Translations under genes and position numbers: made by a program | Shown: one piece after another, positions 1-7,687 of the stretch | Layout of the letters: each line of letters begins with the position of its first letter | How positions within the stretch are numbered: position 1 is the first letter of the stretch | From: Erythrobacter sp047872805 | Lineage (GTDB): Bacteria; Pseudomonadota; Alphaproteobacteria; Sphingomonadales; Sphingomonadaceae | Assembly: GCF_047872805.1 (NCBI RefSeq) | Contig: NZ_JBLQUK010000002.1 | Location: 1-64,000 of the forward strand | DNA length: 64,000 bases | Reading direction: 5' to 3' | The notes under the pieces: generated by a model | The model's database searches: none | Told to the model about the DNA's origin: nothing | The model's input: only the letters and a program-made list of their open reading frames with translations

Positions 1-95
<95 letters not shown>

Positions 96-144
96 TTTCT
101 GTTGAGGTCTGACCCGCGCAGCGAACGCAGCGCGGGCGTAACGA

Positions 145-486
145 CTATTCGCTGCGGATACCGACCTGCTGCGATTCGACGATTTCGCGCGCGCCGCTAT
201 TGCCGGTGCTCGCCGCCAATTCCCATTCGCGGTTGGTCATGCACACGCGGCGTTTGCGCGCATTCGAACCGATCACGGATTCGCGGCGGCACCGCATATA
301 GTCCGGGTGCGAACGGTCGGTGATTTCTTCCGCTTCCTCGGCAGCGGCCTGCTGCGGCGATGCGGCGGTTTCGGCCTCGGTCTGAGACGATACGGCTGAG
401 CTGTCCTCTTGCAACGCATCGTCGGTGGCGGCGGGGGCGGCCTGCAATGCGAGGGCGGCCAGAATGGCGGTGAGAGTGTTCATCAT
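145..486 (-). CDS. Small secreted conserved hypothetical protein
   Basis: Encodes about 113 residues. The start chosen is the first of two adjacent ATG codons, 8 bases after a strong AAGGAG ribosome binding site; an upstream in-frame ATG at 534 lacks one and would run into the terminator of the next gene. The N-terminus (MMNTLTAILAALALQAAPA) looks like a signal peptide. It is followed by an acidic Ala/Glu/Gln-rich linker and then a compact C-terminal part with two cysteines (MRCRRESVIGS and KRRVCMTNREW) that could form a disulfide in the periplasm. Sphingomonads carry many small proteins with this Cys-Arg pattern, but no function is known to me. A GC-rich inverted repeat (113-119 with 130-136) lies just downstream of the stop but has no clear U-tract. 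Confidence 0.72.
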   Translation of the reverse strand: MMNTLTAILAALALQAAPAATDDALQEDSSAVSSQTEAETAASPQQAAAEEAEEITDRSHPDYMRCRRESVIGSNARKRRVCMTNREWELAASTGNSGAREIVESQQVGIRSE

Positions 487-534
487 GGGTTGGTCTCCTT
501 GGATGCCGCGACGTGATAGCAAACCTCGAGGCAT

Positions 535-570
535 AAAAAAAGCGGGGCGAGCCTTTCGGCCCGCCCCGCT
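535..570 (-). terminator. Rho-independent terminator of TonB receptor 1
   Basis: A 13-bp GC-rich stem (541-553 with 558-570, one G-U-type mismatch) closes on a 4-base loop. On the minus strand it is followed by a run of U from 540 down to 535. It lies 25 bases after the stop codon of the TonB-dependent receptor gene, which it should terminate. Confidence 0.85.
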
Positions 571-594
571 CTATTCGTTCAAATCCTTACCGGA

Positions 595-3576
595 TCAGAA
601 ACGGAAGCGCACGGCTGCCGAATAGCGGCGGCCCAGCGCGTCATAGGTCGATGGGAACACGTTACCGCTGTTGAATGAAGTCGAACCGATGTCCGAACCC
701 ACAACAGTCGGCTTGTTGTCCGCCAGATTGGTAACCGTCAGCGTCAGCGTCAGGTTTTCCATGGCATTGAACTGAGCCGAAAGGTCGAAGTAGCTCTCTG
801 CCGGGATCTTCGTGAAGTCCACATCACCAAACAGTGCGGTGTTGCCGATGAAGGCCGGACCCTGTGAAATGATATCCAAGGGCTCCTGTTCGGTTCCACT
901 CAGGTAACGCCAGCGCAGCGACAGGGATGCGAAATCCTCAAAGCTGAGCGTGGTGCGCTGATTGAAGGTGAACTCTGGCTGGATCGATCCGCAGTTGACC
1001 GAGTAGAACCCGACGCAATCACGGAACGGTGAGACTGGATCACCTGCAATGGCCTGGAACCGGTTCTCATTGGTCCAGGTGCCATCGAATGCGAAGGCCA
1101 GATCCAGACTTTCGTTCAAGTCGATCCCGTAACGCACGCTGACATCCACACCATCGGTCTTGAGACGGCCGAGGTTGGTTTGGTTGAGCAAAAGACCGCG
1201 AACTTCGTTCGGTGCACCGTCGAGGCCGCCCGTTGTCGTGCTGCGTTCGATCAACTGGCAGAAGGGGTTGGTGCTGAAGTCAAGATTGCCCGAATTGTAG
1301 CAACCATCGATGATATCACCAACGCCCGGGGATCCAATAGCACCTTCAAGCTTGATGTTGAAGTAATCGATCGTGACCGACAGACGCGGAATAGACACTG
1401 GCTGAATCAGCAAGCCGACGGTCCATGTGTCTGCTTCTTCGGTACCAAGGTTGGGGTTGCCACCACTCGTGACGTTGATCTGACCAGCCGCAGGTTGCAG
1501 AATGCCGCCTGCGTTTACGACGTTAGCCGGAGCGCCCTGTGCGATACAGACCGCTGCGAGTGCCGCATTGGTGGTTGGTGCGGCCCCTGCGCAAGGATCT
1601 TGCGAAAGGTTGCTCAGTCCGGTCGAGACCGGGAAGAACAGCTCACCAATGTTCGGTGCACGTGCTGCGCGCTGATAATTGCCGCGGATCTTGAAGCCAG
1701 TGAACGGTTCCCATGAACCACCAGCTTTCCAGGTCAGTTCAGTGCCCGCGCTCGAATAATCCGAGTAACGTGCGCCGAGTTCCAGCGTCAGTTCTTCGGC
1801 CAGAGGCATGCCTTCGAAAATTGGGATGATCAATTCGCCGAAGATATCCTTGACGTCATAGCTGCCCGAGAAGTTCGGATCGGCACCGCCACCGCCGACA
1901 ACCGCGCCGGGAGTCTGCGATGCTTCGTCCGAAGCCTGCGAAGTGGTGAATTCACGATATTCCGCACCGATTGCGAAGGCCACCGGCGTTTCGCTGATCG
2001 CAAACGGCAGGTCGCCCGAGATCAGGCCGTTAACCGTCGAGATCGACGAAATGTCGATAACCTGTTGTGTCAGGTCAAACACAAAGCTTTGAGCTTCGGG
2101 CGAACCGAGGTTGCCCTGAACACCGAACAGGTTGATCGGTGCGCATCCCGACGAAGAATCGATACACACCGCACCGCCCGAACCATCGGGGATGGCGAGC
2201 AGTGATTGTTGCAGACGGCTGAAACGGGCAAAGCCGCTCTGCCGCTGAATACGTTCGGATTCGCCATAGGTTGCCGAAACATCCCAAGAGATGTCATCGG
2301 TGATCCCGCCGCGCGCACCAACCACAAGATTGAACAAAGTGGTGGTGAAGTCGGAATCGCGCGTGCCCGCTTCGACCGAACGACGACGCACCTGCGACGC
2401 GAACTGAACGTAGTCAGGGTTCGCCGAACCATCGGCCAGAGTTGGGCCGAATTGCGTGTTGCGCGCAGCCGTAAACTGAGCCGCAGTCAGGCCAAGGTTG
2501 TCGCCAAAACGCTGAGCAATCGCATCAGGAATGAAAGGATTGTTCAGGTTGAGCTGGTAAGTGTTGAAGAATGAACCGCCCGGCGCGATGATCGTCGAAA
2601 CGGTTTGCTTCGAGAAAACGCCCTGCGAATACAGCTCCACCGCGTCCGAGATCTCATAACGCGCCGAACCGAACATATTGTAACGTTCGAACGGGGTCTG
2701 GAAGATGTTGAACGGGTTGAAGTTGAACGGATTGACGTTGAACCCAGTGATGTCGGTTCCGGCGTCGTTGATCTGACCCACCACACCAGCGGTGTCGGCA
2801 TCTGGGCCGTCAGCGGCAACGATGTTGGCTGGAACAGCAGCCGACGAACCTGAAGCCGCGCCTGAGAACGATCCGACGTTGAATTCCGAGAACGAACGGT
2901 CGCCCTGGAATACAGCCTTGGTGTCCTGATAGCCGATGCTCAGCACAGCGTTACCGCGGCCATCGGCGAAATTCGCGCCAAGGGTCAGGTCAACGCGGTA
3001 GCTTTCGCCGTCGCCTTCTTCGGTCACGCCAGAGCTGGCATCAACCTGTGCGCCTTCGAAGTCACGTTTGGTGATGAAGTTCACCACGCCCGAGATCGCG
3101 TCCGCACCATAGGTGGTGGTTGCACCGCCGGTCAGGATGTCGGTCCGTTCGATCACGGCGAGCGGAATGTTGTTGAGGTCGACGCGTCCGGTTTCGTCAG
3201 CAGGGACGAAGCGGCGGCCGTCAAGCAGCACCAGGTTGCGCTGCGAACCGATGCCGCGCAGGTTGACAAACGCCGCACCGCCGTTGCCGTTGTTCACCGC
3301 AGAACCAATGCTCGGCACAGCGCTGGGCAATTCGCGCAGGAACGATTCAGCGTTGGTGGTCTGACGCAGTTGAAGCTCAGTATCGTCGATGACGGCGACC
3401 GGGCTTGACAGGGTCAGGTTCGGGTTGGTGGTGCGCGAACCGGTAACGACGATAACGTCACCTTGTGTCGCTTCGGGAGCAGTTTCAGCATCCTGTGCGA
3501 AGGCTGGGACGGCGGAAAGCGCCATGCCCAGAGCCGCCGTACCGACGCTCAATCTGAGGGTGGTTGAGATTTTCAT
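595..3576 (-). CDS. TonB-dependent outer-membrane receptor (receptor 1)
   Basis: Encodes 993 residues. A signal peptide ends at about residue 27 (PAFA before QDAE). A TonB-box-like strand (DVIVVTGSR, residues 40-48) precedes the plug domain, which has the usual LRGIGSQRNLVLLDGRR and TTTYGADAISGVVNFI elements. The rest is a 22-strand-type beta-barrel ending in aromatic RFRF. The family takes up substrates across the outer membrane using TonB-ExbBD energy. The large size and plug resemble the sphingomonad receptors for oligosaccharides, peptides or other organic molecules rather than classic siderophore receptors, but the substrate cannot be read from the sequence. The ATG follows an AGGGGA site. 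Directly upstream on the same strand are a double-hairpin leader and a TPR/2OG-oxygenase gene, which suggests a functional pair. Confidence 0.93.
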   Translation of the reverse strand: MKISTTLRLSVGTAALGMALSAVPAFAQDAETAPEATQGDVIVVTGSRTTNPNLTLSSPVAVIDDTELQLRQTTNAESFLRELPSAVPSIGSAVNNGNGGAAFVNLRGIGSQRNLVLLDGRRFVPADETGRVDLNNIPLAVIERTDILTGGATTTYGADAISGVVNFITKRDFEGAQVDASSGVTEEGDGESYRVDLTLGANFADGRGNAVLSIGYQDTKAVFQGDRSFSEFNVGSFSGAASGSSAAVPANIVAADGPDADTAGVVGQINDAGTDITGFNVNPFNFNPFNIFQTPFERYNMFGSARYEISDAVELYSQGVFSKQTVSTIIAPGGSFFNTYQLNLNNPFIPDAIAQRFGDNLGLTAAQFTAARNTQFGPTLADGSANPDYVQFASQVRRRSVEAGTRDSDFTTTLFNLVVGARGGITDDISWDVSATYGESERIQRQSGFARFSRLQQSLLAIPDGSGGAVCIDSSSGCAPINLFGVQGNLGSPEAQSFVFDLTQQVIDISSISTVNGLISGDLPFAISETPVAFAIGAEYREFTTSQASDEASQTPGAVVGGGGADPNFSGSYDVKDIFGELIIPIFEGMPLAEELTLELGARYSDYSSAGTELTWKAGGSWEPFTGFKIRGNYQRAARAPNIGELFFPVSTGLSNLSQDPCAGAAPTTNAALAAVCIAQGAPANVVNAGGILQPAAGQINVTSGGNPNLGTEEADTWTVGLLIQPVSIPRLSVTIDYFNIKLEGAIGSPGVGDIIDGCYNSGNLDFSTNPFCQLIERSTTTGGLDGAPNEVRGLLLNQTNLGRLKTDGVDVSVRYGIDLNESLDLAFAFDGTWTNENRFQAIAGDPVSPFRDCVGFYSVNCGSIQPEFTFNQRTTLSFEDFASLSLRWRYLSGTEQEPLDIISQGPAFIGNTALFGDVDFTKIPAESYFDLSAQFNAMENLTLTLTVTNLADNKPTVVGSDIGSTSFNSGNVFPSTYDALGRRYSAAVRFRF

Positions 3577-3598
3577 ATTTGTTCAGTCCCCTTGGTGC

Positions 3599-3637
3599 AA
3601 AAAAAACGCCTTTGTTCAAAGCGTCTCCGCGAGAGAC
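3599..3637 (-). promoter_or_regulatory. Double-hairpin leader with U-tract before receptor 1
   Basis: On the minus strand a hairpin with arms GTCTC and GAGAC (3637-3633 with 3627-3623) is followed by a second one. Its arm at 3624-3618 pairs with 3613-3606 around one bulged base and a 4-base loop, and 8 U residues follow (3606-3599). The two stems share bases 3623-3624, so they compete in part. The U-tract ends 22 bases before the receptor ATG. It may be the terminator of the upstream oxygenase gene or an attenuator in the receptor leader. The stem is short, so strength is uncertain. Confidence 0.5.
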
Positions 3638-3688
3638 CGGTGCGACACAGAATGTAGGTCTGTTCCGACCGGCTATCTTGTCGGGCAA

Positions 3689-3712
3689 CAATGACCAAAA
3701 ACAGGGTCATTG
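3689..3712. promoter_or_regulatory. Perfect 8-bp dyad in receptor 1 upstream region
   Basis: CAATGACC (3689-3696) and GGTCATTG (3705-3712) are perfect inverted repeats separated by 8 bases. The dyad sits about 115-135 bases upstream of the receptor 1 start, between it and the oxygenase gene. It could be an operator or a transcribed hairpin. Nothing in the sequence identifies the binding protein. Confidence 0.4.
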
Positions 3713-3858
3713 GCGTCCAGCTTAGATAGTTCCGCAAGTGGCCCAAGCGAGGGTCCAAGCCAAGCCAAATTGCGCCCGAAACGCCAATTCGTAAGCATAC
3801 CGTAACATCGCTGCAACACTGGGTTACTAGCGCCATTTTCCGCCTGATGGGTGTGAAT

Positions 3859-5409
3859 TCAGGGATTTGGCGTAGGTTCGCTCTCCTTCACTTCGTCACA
3901 CACCACATCAAATGCTACCGTCATCCGTTCGGCAGCGCGAAATGGGGTGGTGCCGTGATAGGCGGTGCTGGGAAACAGCGCCAGATGGCCCGGTTCTGGC
4001 TTGATAATGCGCAGCGGCGCAAGGTCGGTGCACAGATCCGCCTTGGGGCGCCCTATTTCGAGGCAGCCGGGGTGCCCCGCTTCGTCCACTTCACCGGGAA
4101 CGACCAGATAGAGCGCGGATGAAATCAGCCCTTGCGGATGGATATGTGCCGCGTGATGGTCACCTGCTCCGGTCAAGCGAACCGACCACGATCCGGCCAG
4201 CTGCCACGGTGCGTCGCGGTGGCGCAGCAGCGGGTGGGCCTCGTCAAGCGGCGGCAGGTCTGCGCGATATTCCTCCAGCGTCGCCCGGATTGCATCGTGC
4301 AGTTCGGCCAGCAGAAGCTCTGTCCGTTGAAAAAGAATGCCGCGCGTCTGGGTGCCTCCGCGCAAGCTCTGGCCCAGCGGCATGCCCGAACGTTGATGCA
4401 GGCGGCCAAGTTCGGCGGTCACATCCTTGATCAACCCGGCACGTGCAGACAGCGGGCGAAACTGGATCAGACCGGGCTGACCGTGGAGCCATTCGGCTTT
4501 GGCGCGGTGGCGCTCTTCATCGGACAATCGCCACACGATCCCGGCCATGGCCCACGCCGCAATGTCCCACGGGCTTTCGGTCAGCGCCGTGTCCAGCAAT
4601 GCGCAGGCTCGCCTGATCTCACCGCTGCGGATACGGTGCCGCGCTTCGTGCAGGGCGCGCTGCGGCGTTTCCTTTGGCAGTGCGGCAAAGATCGCCTCGG
4701 CACGCTCCCATTCGCCCGCCGAACCGGCGTGGACAGCTTCGAGCAAGGCAAAATGGGTAAGGGCGGGAAAGCGTCTGCGCGCCTCGGCGGCGACCGCTGC
4801 GGCCTCGGCAGCGCGATCAATTCCGGCAAGGGCATCAACATGTGCGGCTGCAATATTGGGGTCCTGCGGGGCCTTGAGCGTGGCGACCGCAAAGGGCGCG
4901 GCAAAATCAACAACGCCTTGGGCAAGGTTCAGGCCCGCCAGAAATTCCAGCGCTGCGATAAAGCCGGGGGCCTGATCGCACAATTGCTGTGCAATCAGCC
5001 GTGCACCCTTGCTGTCGCCTGCGACATCCAGCGCCTGAGCCTTGCCCAGCCACAGATCGGCATCGCCGGGATTGACCGCGAGCGCTGCATCAAAGCGTTG
5101 CAAAGCCTCCGCCTCTCCGCGTTGCAAAGCGACCCGCGCGCGGCCATGCAGCGCGGCAGAGGTATGCGGTTGATGGGAAAGCGCCGCGTCATACCAGCGG
5201 GCCGCCTCCGCCATTTGGCCGAGCGCGCGATGCGCCTTGGCCCGCGCGGTGCAATATTGTGCGTCCGCCCGGCCAGCGTCTTCATGCGCGGTCAGCAACG
5301 CCAGCGCTTCTGAATTTCGTCTGGCGCCTAGCAGTTCGGCGGCACGGCCAAGGACGCTTGGCATTGCGGGACCGGTTTGGGCGGCAGTTTGGGCAGGCAA
5401 AGTCTTCAT
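3859..5409 (-). CDS. TPR protein with C-terminal 2OG-Fe(II) oxygenase-like domain
   Basis: Encodes 516 residues from the ATG at 5409, which has AAAGG 8 bases upstream; the longer reading frame to 5553 adds a segment without domain character. Residues about 20-330 are Ala-rich helical repeats of TPR type (for example AARWYDAALSHQPHTSAALHGRARVAL). The C-terminus matches the putative 2OG-Fe(II) oxygenase family PF13759, with HIH at 422-424, a distal His at 485 (LFPSTAYHGT) and an Arg at 495 (ERMTV) that would bind 2-oxoglutarate. The first metal motif is HxH rather than HxD, as is usual in this family. No signal peptide is present, so it should be cytoplasmic. The substrate is unknown. It lies upstream of receptor 1 on the same strand; in sphingomonads and Caulobacter such proteins often accompany TonB receptors. 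Confidence 0.82.
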   Translation of the reverse strand: MKTLPAQTAAQTGPAMPSVLGRAAELLGARRNSEALALLTAHEDAGRADAQYCTARAKAHRALGQMAEAARWYDAALSHQPHTSAALHGRARVALQRGEAEALQRFDAALAVNPGDADLWLGKAQALDVAGDSKGARLIAQQLCDQAPGFIAALEFLAGLNLAQGVVDFAAPFAVATLKAPQDPNIAAAHVDALAGIDRAAEAAAVAAEARRRFPALTHFALLEAVHAGSAGEWERAEAIFAALPKETPQRALHEARHRIRSGEIRRACALLDTALTESPWDIAAWAMAGIVWRLSDEERHRAKAEWLHGQPGLIQFRPLSARAGLIKDVTAELGRLHQRSGMPLGQSLRGGTQTRGILFQRTELLLAELHDAIRATLEEYRADLPPLDEAHPLLRHRDAPWQLAGSWSVRLTGAGDHHAAHIHPQGLISSALYLVVPGEVDEAGHPGCLEIGRPKADLCTDLAPLRIIKPEPGHLALFPSTAYHGTTPFRAAERMTVAFDVVCDEVKESEPTPNP

Positions 5410-5553
5410 GTGGCGGCCTTTCACAGCGTCACCGATAGCCGCCGTTGCGCCATTTTGGCCAGTCCAATAGCGGTTTGAATGCGTTGTCTGGTGGCTATCG
5501 AATTGGTCATTGATTTGCTTCCCATGCTCCCATAGGTCAGTGGCAAAGGGCAA

Positions 5554-5567
5554 CGTTTACGTAAACG
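5554..5567. promoter_or_regulatory. 14-bp perfect palindrome upstream of thiolase
   Basis: CGTTTACGTAAACG is a perfect palindrome ending just before the AGAGGA ribosome binding site of the thiolase gene, in the region between two divergent genes. Its position fits a repressor site for the thiolase-dehydrogenase operon. Similar TTTACG-containing dyads are, to my memory, reported for regulators of fatty-acid and branched-chain amino-acid degradation; this was not checked. Confidence 0.4.
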
Positions 5568-5581
5568 AGAGGATTATTCAT

Positions 5582-6751
5582 ATGACCACCGCCTATATCG
5601 TCGAAGCGGTCCGCACCGCCGGGGGTCGCCGGGGCGGCCGGCTGGCCGGAGTGCATCCGGTCGACCTGCTTGCGCGCTCGCTCGATGCGGTGCTCGACCG
5701 CAGCGGGATCGACCCTGCCGCGATTGAGGATGTCATCACCGGCTGTGTCAGTCAGGCGGGCGAACAGGCGGGACAAGTTGGCCGCATGGGCGTGCTCGCC
5801 TCCAAATTGCCGCAAAGCACCCCGGCGGTTTCGATCGACCGTCAGTGCGGTTCGTCACAACAGGCGATTCAGTTCGCTGCGCAGGCGGTGATGAGCGGGA
5901 CACAGGACGTTGTCATCGCCAGCGGCGTGGAAAGCATGAGCCGCGTGCCGATGGGTTCCAACATGACGCTGCACATAAAAGAAGGGCTGGGCCATTACAT
6001 GTCGCCAGGCGTTCAGGCGAAATATCCGGGCGTTCAATTCAGCCAGTTCATGGGCGCTGAAATGGTCGCCAACAAACATGGTTTTTCCAAGGACGAGCTC
6101 GACGCATTCGCCTTTGCCAGCCACCAGCGCGCGATTGCCGCAACCCAGGCGGGCGCGTTTGAGCGGGAAATCGTGCCGGTCGAGATCGAAACGCCCGATG
6201 GCAATGAAATGCATGTGATCGACGAAGGCATCAGGTTTGACGCTACGCCGGAAGGGATTGCAGGCGTCAAACTGATCAGCCCTGACGGCAAACTTACCGC
6301 TGCATCTGCCAGCCAGATCTGCGACGGATCGAGCGCGGTGCTGGTGGTGTCGGAAGCGGCGCTGAAAGCGCATGGCCTGACCCCGCTGGCGCGCATCCAC
6401 AATCTGACCGTGACGGCCGGCGATCCGGTCATCATGCTCGAAGAACCGCTGTTCGCCACCGACCGCGCGCTTGAACGCGCCGGGCTGACGATCGGTGACA
6501 TCGACCTTTACGAGGTCAACGAAGCCTTTGCCTCGGTTCCGCTCGCGTGGTTGAAGCACACCGGTGCAGACCCGGAACGGCTCAATGTCCATGGCGGCGC
6601 AATCGCGCTGGGCCACCCTCTGGGTGCTTCGGGAACGAAACTGATGGCGACGCTGGTCCATGCGCTGCATCGGCACGGCAAGAAATACGGGCTGCAAACG
6701 ATGTGCGAAGGCGGCGGTGTCGCCAATGTCACCATCGTCGAGCGCGTCTGA
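5582..6751 (+). CDS. Acetyl-CoA C-acyltransferase (thiolase)
   Basis: Encodes 389 residues, the normal thiolase length. The ATG at 5582 is chosen because AGAGGA precedes it and the protein then starts at the conserved MTTAYIVEAVRT. Catalytic residues are visible: nucleophilic Cys89 (DRQCGSSQQA), His345 (GHPLGASG) and Cys375 (MCEGGG). The enzyme cleaves 3-ketoacyl-CoA with CoA in beta-oxidation, or condenses acyl-CoA units. The next gene, a 3-hydroxyacyl-CoA dehydrogenase-like enzyme, supplies the preceding oxidation step and has a near-identical ribosome-binding stretch (AGAGGATNATTCA), so the two act as a degradation module. A palindrome just upstream may be the operator. The exact acyl chain is not determinable; branched or steroid side-chain acyl-CoAs are possible. 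Confidence 0.93.
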   Translation: MTTAYIVEAVRTAGGRRGGRLAGVHPVDLLARSLDAVLDRSGIDPAAIEDVITGCVSQAGEQAGQVGRMGVLASKLPQSTPAVSIDRQCGSSQQAIQFAAQAVMSGTQDVVIASGVESMSRVPMGSNMTLHIKEGLGHYMSPGVQAKYPGVQFSQFMGAEMVANKHGFSKDELDAFAFASHQRAIAATQAGAFEREIVPVEIETPDGNEMHVIDEGIRFDATPEGIAGVKLISPDGKLTAASASQICDGSSAVLVVSEAALKAHGLTPLARIHNLTVTAGDPVIMLEEPLFATDRALERAGLTIGDIDLYEVNEAFASVPLAWLKHTGADPERLNVHGGAIALGHPLGASGTKLMATLVHALHRHGKKYGLQTMCEGGGVANVTIVERV

Positions 6752-6794
6752 CGGGTTCACTACACAAAAGACAATTCACAAGAGGATCATTCAA

Positions 6795-7580
6795 ATGCAA
6801 GTTTCAGCAAACACCCCTGCCGTCATCACCGGCGGCGCTTCGGGTCTGGGCGCAGCCACCGCGCGCGCTCTGGCGGCGAAGGGCGCAAAAGTCGCCATTT
6901 TCGACATGAACGAGGAAAAGGGTGAGGCGATGGCTGCCGAGATCGGCGGCATATTCTGCAAGGTCAATGTGACCAGCGAAGAAGATGTGGACGCCGGCTT
7001 TGCCAAGGCGCGCGCCGCGCATGGGCAGGAACGTATTTTGGTGAACTGCGCGGGGATCGGCAACGCGATCAAGACCGCCAGCCGCGACAAACAGACCGGC
7101 GAGATCAAGCATTACCCGCTTTCCGCCTTTGAATTCGTCATTCAGGTCAATCTGATCGGCACGTTCCGCTGCATCGCCAAATCGGCGGCTGGGATGATGA
7201 GCCTTGATCCGATCAATGAAGACGGCGCGCGCGGTGCAATCGTCAACACCGCCAGTGTCGCTGCCGAAGACGGGCAGATGGGGCAGGCCGCCTATTCCGC
7301 GTCAAAGGGCGGGGTGGTCGGCATGACCCTGCCGATTGCGCGCGACCTGATGAAGGAAGGCATCCGCGTCAACACGATCCTGCCGGGCATTTTCAACACC
7401 CCGCTGATGAACGCCGCCCCGCCGCAGGTGAAGGAAGCGCTGGCGGCGTCGGTGCCGTTTCCCAAACGTCTGGGCTATCCCGAAGAATACGCCAATCTGG
7501 CATTGTGCATGATCGAAACCGGATATTTCAACGGCGAAGACGTGCGGCTCGACGGCGCGATCCGCATGGCACCGCGCTAG
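6795..7580 (+). CDS. Short-chain 3-hydroxyacyl-CoA dehydrogenase-like enzyme
   Basis: Encodes 261 residues from the ATG at 6795, preceded by AGAGGA; reading the frame further upstream only adds thiolase-overlapping sequence. The nucleotide-binding motif TGGASGLG is at residues 12-19. The catalytic triad is Ser154, Tyr167 and Lys171 (YSASK). The stretch QMGQAAYSASKGGVVGMTLP and the PGIFNTPL segment match type-2 3-hydroxyacyl-CoA dehydrogenases (the HSD17B10 group), which oxidise 3-hydroxyacyl-CoA to 3-ketoacyl-CoA with NAD+. It follows the thiolase by 43 bases and is very likely cotranscribed with it. Two hairpins after the stop separate it from the convergent receptor 2 gene. Confidence 0.88.
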   Translation: MQVSANTPAVITGGASGLGAATARALAAKGAKVAIFDMNEEKGEAMAAEIGGIFCKVNVTSEEDVDAGFAKARAAHGQERILVNCAGIGNAIKTASRDKQTGEIKHYPLSAFEFVIQVNLIGTFRCIAKSAAGMMSLDPINEDGARGAIVNTASVAAEDGQMGQAAYSASKGGVVGMTLPIARDLMKEGIRVNTILPGIFNTPLMNAAPPQVKEALAASVPFPKRLGYPEEYANLALCMIETGYFNGEDVRLDGAIRMAPR

Positions 7581-7601
7581 GGAGCTAACCCTCAACGAAA
7601 A

Positions 7602-7632
7602 TCGCCGCCCGTGCGCTTGGCATGGGCGGCGA
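7602..7632 (-). terminator. Terminator hairpin for receptor 2
   Basis: A 13-bp GC-rich stem (7602-7614 with 7620-7632, one wobble) with a 5-base loop. On the minus strand it is followed by AUUUUCG, a short U-tract. It is placed to end the transcript of TonB receptor 2. Confidence 0.65.
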
Positions 7633-7648
7633 AAATCTGGAACGCTGT

Positions 7649-7680
7649 AGGGGCCGGACGCAAGTCTCGGCCCCTTTGCT
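7649..7680 (+). terminator. Terminator-like hairpin for thiolase operon
   Basis: AGGGGCCG (7649-7656) pairs with CGGCCCCT (7668-7675) around an 11-base loop and is followed on the plus strand by UUUGCUUU. The U-tract is interrupted, so it is weaker than the neighbouring minus-strand hairpin. Confidence 0.5.
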
Positions 7681-7687
7681 TTGGCGA

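Noticed and set aside
5855..6760. Long open frame antisense to the thiolase gene
   Set aside because: It is the shadow of a GC-rich coding frame: rich in Arg, His and Asp, with no domain, and completely opposite a confident gene.
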